From: Alistipes sp. | Lineage (GTDB): Bacteria; Bacteroidota; Bacteroidia; Bacteroidales; Rikenellaceae | Direction: 5' to 3' | DNA length: 11,017 nt | Assembly (NCBI GenBank): GCA_017380955.1 | Contig: JAFOCZ010000016.1 | Span: forward strand, 1 to 11,017 | Part shown: positions 7,849-11,017 of the stretch, piece by piece | Numbering within the stretch: the stretch's first letter is position 1 | How the letters are laid out: each line of letters starts with the position of its first letter | Program-made: the position numbers and the translations under genes | The notes under the pieces: generated by a model | The model's input: the letters and a program-made list of their open reading frames with translations, nothing else | What the model was told of the DNA's origin: nothing | The model's database searches: none

Positions 7849-7892
7849 AAAATATCGTGGGATAGTACTTTGCGTACAGCCCACGATATTTT
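7849..7892 (-). terminator. Long stem-loop between convergent genes, probable deoC terminator
   Basis: AAAATATCGTGGG (7849-7861) is the exact complement of CCCACGATATTTT (7880-7892), a 13-bp stem. The 18-base loop itself contains GTAC-TTTGC-GTAC, a possible inner 4-bp stem. With a 4-base bulge the stem extends outward through GTATAAA. Read on the minus strand it lies 39 bases past the deoC stop, and its descending arm ends in a T-rich run (ATATTTTCTTTAT). It therefore fits a deoC terminator and could also act from the plus side as backup to the terminator at 7712. Confidence 0.6.
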
Positions 7893-7931
7893 ATACAGGA
7901 TAGGACAAAGATGCCCTATAAAATCGAAATA

Positions 7932-8807
7932 TTAGAAGTAGGTAACAATCTTATCCTCAATCGCCGAAATCAGATTATTAGCCGCTGAAGAGGCACCAAT
8001 GCGGAACAACTCTGTTGTCAGCCACTCCTTGCCCAATACCTCCTCTACGATGGTGTAGTACAACGCTGCATCCTCAGGGGTCTTAACGCCTCCTGCAGCC
8101 TTGAAACCAACCTTGCGACCTGTGAGGTTGTAGTAGTCCTTGATGGCGTGACACATTACGAATGCCGCCTCTGGTGTCGCTGCTACGTCAATCTTACCTG
8201 TAGAGGTCTTCACGAAGTCGGCACCTGCGAACATAGATATCAGCGATGCGCGACGTATGAGTTCTGGGCTCTTGAGGGCCCCCGATTCGATGATAACCTT
8301 GAGCACCACATCCTTAGCCTCCTCGCGAAGAAGTTCTACCTCCGATGCAGCCTCAGAGTCGTGACCAGCGAGCATCATACCAGGGTTGAGGACGATGTCA
8401 ATCTCGTCTGCGCCATTCTCGATAGCCATAGCCACCTCCAATGCCTTTACCTCTATGAAACTCTGCGACGCTGGGAATGCTCCTGCTACAGATGTTATGC
8501 GCATAGGAGTGCCGTCAATCTCGAGGCCTACGGTCTCCACGAATGATGGGTATACGCAGATAGATGCTACGTTTGGAATATGTGGGTACTTCTCGTAGAA
8601 GTCTACGGCTTTGCGCACGAAAGCCTGCACAGACTCCACAGAATCGGTGCACGATAGTGTTGTAAGGTCGATTGCCGAGTAGCAGAATTTGTATACATCG
8701 ACATTGCCATTGCGGTTTGCTGCCATCTTAATCTTCGCAACCTCCTTAGCCACCTGGGCCTCGGTGTGTGCTGGCGCATATTTCTCCAGTTCCTTAACGT
8801 AGTCCAT
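7932..8807 (-). CDS. deoC: Deoxyribose-phosphate aldolase DeoC
   Basis: DeoC splits 2-deoxyribose-5-phosphate into glyceraldehyde-3-phosphate and acetaldehyde, the last step of deoxynucleoside catabolism, through a lysine Schiff base in a TIM barrel. From the ATG at 8807 the protein has 291 residues. The Schiff-base lysine is K200 in FVKTSTGK, the helper lysine is K236 in GFKAAGGVKT, and the acidic proton-relay residue is D137 in ADEIDIVLN. All three key residues are present. The N-terminus is about 30 residues longer than short E. coli-type DeoC, in line with longer DeoC forms. The frame also extends to a GTG at 8831, but that base lies in the -7 box of a good promoter, so the ATG at 8807 is chosen. 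No other deo gene is adjacent; the gene is transcribed alone. Confidence 0.96.
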   Translation of the reverse strand: MDYVKELEKYAPAHTEAQVAKEVAKIKMAANRNGNVDVYKFCYSAIDLTTLSCTDSVESVQAFVRKAVDFYEKYPHIPNVASICVYPSFVETVGLEIDGTPMRITSVAGAFPASQSFIEVKALEVAMAIENGADEIDIVLNPGMMLAGHDSEAASEVELLREEAKDVVLKVIIESGALKSPELIRRASLISMFAGADFVKTSTGKIDVAATPEAAFVMCHAIKDYYNLTGRKVGFKAAGGVKTPEDAALYYTIVEEVLGKEWLTTELFRIGASSAANNLISAIEDKIVTYF

Positions 8808-8830
8808 AAGTCTCACAATTTTTGTAGTCA

Positions 8831-8862
8831 CAAATATACACTTTTTTTGGCAATCTCACAAA
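8831..8862 (-). promoter_or_regulatory. Bacteroidota-type promoter of deoC
   Basis: Read on the minus strand, TTTG (8862-8859), a 20-base spacer and TATATTTG (8838-8831) match the Bacteroidota consensus closely. Transcription would start near 8824-8826, about 18 nt before the ATG at 8807, so the leader is very short. The position excludes the upstream GTG (8831) as a start on this transcript. Confidence 0.78.
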
Positions 8863-8916
8863 AAGTAGCCCAAAATTTTTTGCAAAATATGGGTGTGGTG
8901 CATAGTGATAACAAAA

Positions 8917-8951
8917 GCACGCAATTAACCGCCTGTGGATTAACTGCGTGC
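8917..8951 (-). terminator. Stem-loop downstream of the phnA/yjdM-like gene, probable terminator
   Basis: GCACGCAATTAA (8917-8928) pairs with TTAACTGCGTGC (8940-8951), 11 of 12 positions with one A-C mismatch, around an 11-base loop. Read on the minus strand the stem lies about 49 bases past the gene's stop and is followed by TTTTGTT, suiting an intrinsic terminator between this gene and deoC. Confidence 0.6.
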
Positions 8952-8961
8952 AATTGTTGTT

Positions 8962-8986
8962 ATAACTCTTACTATAAGAGAGTTAT
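8962..8986. repeat. Second small inverted repeat after the phnA/yjdM-like gene
   Basis: ATAACTCT (8962-8969) and AGAGTTAT (8979-8986) form a perfect 8-bp stem with a 9-base loop. It lies between the stop codon at 9000 and the larger stem at 8917-8951. No T-tract adjoins it on the minus strand beyond scattered bases. It may protect the mRNA 3' end. Confidence 0.45.
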
Positions 8987-8999
8987 GTGTTGTGTAGGG

Positions 9000-9329
9000 T
9001 TACTTCTTGAGGAAGCAGGTCTTGAGCACGATGCTCGAACCGTCAATCTTGCAATCTACCTCCTCGGGGTTATCGGTAAGGCGGATGCTTTTTACCTTTG
9101 TTCCGCGCTTGATGACCATTGATGAGCCCTTAACTTTCAAATCTTTGATAACTGTCACTGCGTCGCCATCGAACAACTCTGCGCCGTTGCTATCCTTTGC
9201 TACGTCGTTGCCGCTCTCGGCTGCTGCGCCCTCCTCAAACTCATAGGCGCAATCGGGGCATATGTATAGCGAGCCATCAAAATATACATTCTCGCTACCG
9301 CACTGTGGACAGATAGAAATCTCGTTCAT
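9000..9329 (-). CDS. PhnA/YjdM-family zinc-ribbon protein
   Basis: A 109-residue protein matching the PhnA/YjdM family (E. coli YjdM is of similar size). The N-terminal zinc ribbon has C7-P-Q-C10 and C24-P-D-C27, within ISICPQCGSENVYFDG and YICPDCAYEF. After an acidic linker (about 30-48) comes the C-terminal SH3-like part: GDAVTVIKDLKVKGSSMVIKR, then KVKSIRLTDNPEEVDCKIDG and the closing LKTCFLKK. The family was named for alkylphosphonate use, but no phosphonate gene is near and the name does not prove that role; it is not the unrelated phosphonoacetate hydrolase. The ATG at 9329 is directly ahead of the ribbon. A TACCTTTG box 32 bases upstream suggests its own transcription start, though no terminator separates it from the transporter gene upstream. 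Confidence 0.92.
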   Translation of the reverse strand: MNEISICPQCGSENVYFDGSLYICPDCAYEFEEGAAAESGNDVAKDSNGAELFDGDAVTVIKDLKVKGSSMVIKRGTKVKSIRLTDNPEEVDCKIDGSSIVLKTCFLKK

Positions 9330-9360
9330 ACTCTTTAGTTATATTATTATGTTTACCCGA

Positions 9361-9368
9361 CAAAGGTA
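9361..9368 (-). promoter_or_regulatory. Candidate -7 box for the phnA/yjdM-like gene
   Basis: On the minus strand these bases read TACCTTTG, fitting TAnnTTTG, between the transporter stop (9395) and the start at 9329. No TTTG or TTG stands 19-21 bases upstream, so only the -7 half is convincing. Confidence 0.45.
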
Positions 9369-9394
9369 ACGAATATTTTTCAGGAATGCTACAC

Positions 9395-10300
9395 TTATCT
9401 CTTTTTATTGTGGTTGAAGCGGTATATCTGGTAACTATTCACGAAGTTCTGCCATACGATATATGCCGTTGGCGCTATGGAGGCTATAGGGTCGAGGAAG
9501 TTGAGCGTCAGCCATATAGCCAAAATAGTGTTCTTCTGTCCCACGGACTGTCCTCCGGCGGCAACATCTCCTAACGCACGACCTAATGAGTGTCCCACGC
9601 GGAACTGCAGGAGGCATAGTATGAGCGCCACCACGGCGAGTTCTATCTCTACTGCGATGTCAGCCTCGGTGTCGATGATAAATGCCGTTGTGCGTCCCAT
9701 AACCAAGACTAACGATATTAGCCACAAATAGAACGAGAACGAGGAGCGTGATGCTACCCACTCCGCGCCACGACGCCATACAAATCGCAATATTTGCGCT
9801 ATCACGAAGGGTGCTATGAGCGTAGGTGCTACACGTCCTATGATGCCCATAAAGGTGCAAGTGCCATTGCCGAAGGCGTGGAGTATGAATGGTGCTACGA
9901 TAGCGGTTACGAGGTTACACAAAAGGCTGTATGTCACCATCGTTGTGACATTTGCACCGAGCATACCGCCAATCACCACGGCAGCCATTGCAATAGGGGC
10001 AAGAACGCAAATCATAGCGCCCTGACCTACGATGTCGCCAAGCAGAGGTGTTACGATGTAGTATACCGCTATAGAGCCCACGAATTGTATCAGCAACATC
10101 CATAGGTGTATGATGCTCAGACGCATATCACGAATCTCGATGCGGCAGAAGGTGATGAAGAGCATTGCTGCGATGAGTAGCGGTGTGAGCATATGGTGTG
10201 TTGCCGTCTCTACGTGTGCTAAGGGTCGGCAGAGTACCGCTCCCACGATCATCGCAACGGGCATTACGATGCTCTTGATGTCTTGTTTCGAAAGTGCCAT
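9395..10300 (-). CDS. Bile acid:sodium symporter (BASS)-family membrane transporter
   Basis: A 301-residue, highly hydrophobic protein with about nine to ten membrane segments (roughly 10-27, 38-53, 61-83, 92-113, 118-141, 150-173, 187-202, 216-233 and 252-285). It fits the BASS/SBF-like family, which carries bile acids, keto acids or other organic anions, often with sodium. The family's two crossing-region motifs have likely equivalents in APIAMAAVVIGGMLGANVTT (101-120) and GGQSVGQKNTILAIWL (249-264). Near the end, LNFLDPIASIAPTAYIVWQN is the C-terminal core seen in Bacteroidales members. The protein ends in a basic tail (NHNKKR). The substrate cannot be read from the sequence. The start ATG (10300) lies one base after the stop of the preceding gene, so translation is probably coupled. 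No terminator is evident at its 3' end. Confidence 0.85.
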   Translation of the reverse strand: MALSKQDIKSIVMPVAMIVGAVLCRPLAHVETATHHMLTPLLIAAMLFITFCRIEIRDMRLSIIHLWMLLIQFVGSIAVYYIVTPLLGDIVGQGAMICVLAPIAMAAVVIGGMLGANVTTMVTYSLLCNLVTAIVAPFILHAFGNGTCTFMGIIGRVAPTLIAPFVIAQILRFVWRRGAEWVASRSSFSFYLWLISLVLVMGRTTAFIIDTEADIAVEIELAVVALILCLLQFRVGHSLGRALGDVAAGGQSVGQKNTILAIWLTLNFLDPIASIAPTAYIVWQNFVNSYQIYRFNHNKKR

Positions 10301-10301
10301 A

Positions 10302-11017
10302 TTAGTTTTGTTGTCTATTGATGAGATAATCCAATGCTGATTCTATGAACTTACCACGCTCCTTGTCGTCGGTAATGGTCTCTAAGGGGAATCCCACTAC
10401 GATGCTGTGATAAGCACCGTCGTATGCCACCGCTGCCGACTCCTGCGACTCGTCGTAACGCAGGATGGTGAATGCGCGCTTATCGGCAGGTTGCACAACC
10501 TCGGGGGACTCTACGGGGTATACCGCCTCCGAGGGTTGGGTGTTGAAGGTAAATGCCATCTTTTTGCGAGATAGGCGTGATGGCTGTGTGCGTACCTTGC
10601 CACTGCGTGATGCCATACCACCACCAAAGCGCACCTTGAGCACCTTCTCGGCAAAGTCACGGTCATCCTGTGTGGCAATTGGTGAGTGCCATAACTCGCT
10701 GAGGATGTAACTGCCGCTGAGCATTAGTGCTCCACCATTTAGGGTGTAGTCGCGGAGCGTGTGTTGCAACTCTGCGGGTAGCACCTCGAAGTGGTATCCC
10801 GATGTTCCGCGTCCTATCTTTGTGGCACGCTGCTTGCCGAGGATGATGTTCACAATGGGGTAGTGGGCGATGGATATGCGATGCTCGGTAACGGCCTTTG
10901 CCGATGAGTCCTTAGTATAAATCAGATATTTGTTTAGAATTCTGGAAGAATATTTTTCACAGAAAGCATCTATAGATTTATGTGTTCTGTAATTTGATGA
11001 TTTAACTTCAATAGGAC
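10302..11017 (-). CDS. C-terminal region of a xanthan-lyase/golvesin-type protein, joined in frame to foreign sequence at the window edge
   Basis: The frame is open from the right edge (first full codon at 11015) to the TAA at 10304-10302, 237 codons. Residues encoded from about 10880 to 10302 resemble the C-terminal, GATase-like part of large Bacteroidales proteins often labelled xanthan lyase or golvesin C-terminal-like. Examples are PIVNIILGKQRATKIGRG, the glycine-rich GGALMLSGSYI, AFTFNTQPSEAVYPVESP, and the closing AAVAYDGAYHSIVVGFPLET and ALDYLIN. That family call is from memory and is moderate. An internal GTG at 10853 is not a real start, because homology-like sequence (IAHYPIVNIILGKQ) continues across it. 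Beyond about 10905 the encoded protein changes to an unrelated ATPase-like C-terminal segment. The gene is followed after one base by the transporter start. Lyase activity should not be assumed: any catalytic domain would be upstream and is absent here. Confidence 0.6.
   Translation of the reverse strand, partial: PIEVKSSNYRTHKSIDAFCEKYSSRILNKYLIYTKDSSAKAVTEHRISIAHYPIVNIILGKQRATKIGRGTSGYHFEVLPAELQHTLRDYTLNGGALMLSGSYILSELWHSPIATQDDRDFAEKVLKVRFGGGMASRSGKVRTQPSRLSRKKMAFTFNTQPSEAVYPVESPEVVQPADKRAFTILRYDESQESAAVAYDGAYHSIVVGFPLETITDDKERGKFIESALDYLINRQQN
10908..11017 (-). other. Segment resembling the C-terminal end of a DUF4143 AAA-type ATPase
   Basis: Read on the minus strand from 11015, the frame gives PIEVKSSNYRTHKSIDAF, then CEKYSSRILNKYLIYTKD, ending at 10908. 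This is the characteristic end of Bacteroidales ATP-binding proteins with a DUF4143 nuclease-like domain: the PIEVK strand of the PD-(D/E)xK fold, then K(T)HKS-DAF-EK--RI-KYL-YTKD. The last 15-20 residues expected of that family (a P-V-Y-M-like ending) are missing and are replaced by the lyase-type sequence. GC is 26 of 97 bases (27%) for 10921-11017, against 55 of 100 for 10801-10900. It is a remnant, an insertion joint or an assembly join; the sequence alone cannot decide. Confidence 0.75.

Noticed and set aside
8148..8546. 132-residue plus-strand frame
   Set aside because: It is opposite deoC, whose catalytic residues are intact on the minus strand.
8808..8831. Eight-residue N-terminal extension of DeoC from a GTG start
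   Set aside because: The GTG overlaps the -7 box of the deoC promoter, so it would not be on the transcript.
9000..9329. Phosphonate-degradation gene cluster
   Set aside because: Only the PhnA/YjdM-type zinc-ribbon gene is present; no phn lyase or transport gene is nearby.
9794..10105. 103-residue plus-strand frame rich in Tyr, His and Cys
   Set aside because: It is the reverse complement of the transporter's membrane segments and has no independent support.

Overview
The window reads as a Bacteroidales chromosome, perhaps Rikenellaceae/Alistipes-like, though the genus is only a guess. Supporting signs are Bacteroidota-type promoters (TTTG, about 20 bases, then TAnnTTTG), A/T-rich start regions in place of Shine-Dalgarno sites, a Bacteroidota-style surface lipoprotein, and a TamB-like gene divergent from tsaD. 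No RNA gene, insertion sequence or CRISPR array was seen.

Layout: (1) 1-3324, minus strand, holds the N-terminal 1108 codons of a very large TamB/AsmA-like envelope protein, cut by the left edge. (2) 3435-5407, plus strand, is a tight pair: tsaD (tRNA t6A synthesis) and a YhcC/TIGR01212-type radical SAM gene. (3) 5619-7688, plus strand, is a 689-residue multidomain surface lipoprotein. It has its own well-formed promoter, a structured leader and a strong intrinsic terminator. (4) 7689-7931 is a convergent intergenic region with a heptamer tandem repeat and a long stem-loop. (5) 7932-8807, minus strand, is deoC, with a promoter that fixes its start. (6) 9000-9329, minus strand, is a small PhnA/YjdM-family zinc-ribbon protein. 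(7) 9395-10300, minus strand, is a BASS-type membrane transporter, one base downstream of (8) a reading frame open to the right edge.

The most unusual place is the right edge. The frame from 10302 to 11017 encodes the C-terminal part of a xanthan-lyase/golvesin-type protein up to about position 10905. It then continues in the same frame into a segment that looks like the C-terminal nuclease-like part of a DUF4143 AAA-type ATPase. GC content falls from 55% (10801-10900) to about 27% (10921-11017) at the same place. This is either a real recombination or insertion joint, or an assembly chimera.

The remaining genes are mostly housekeeping: tRNA modification, deoxynucleoside catabolism and envelope assembly. 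Apart from the right-edge joint, no multi-gene novel system was recognised. The lipoprotein and its regulatory region are the main accessory-type locus.
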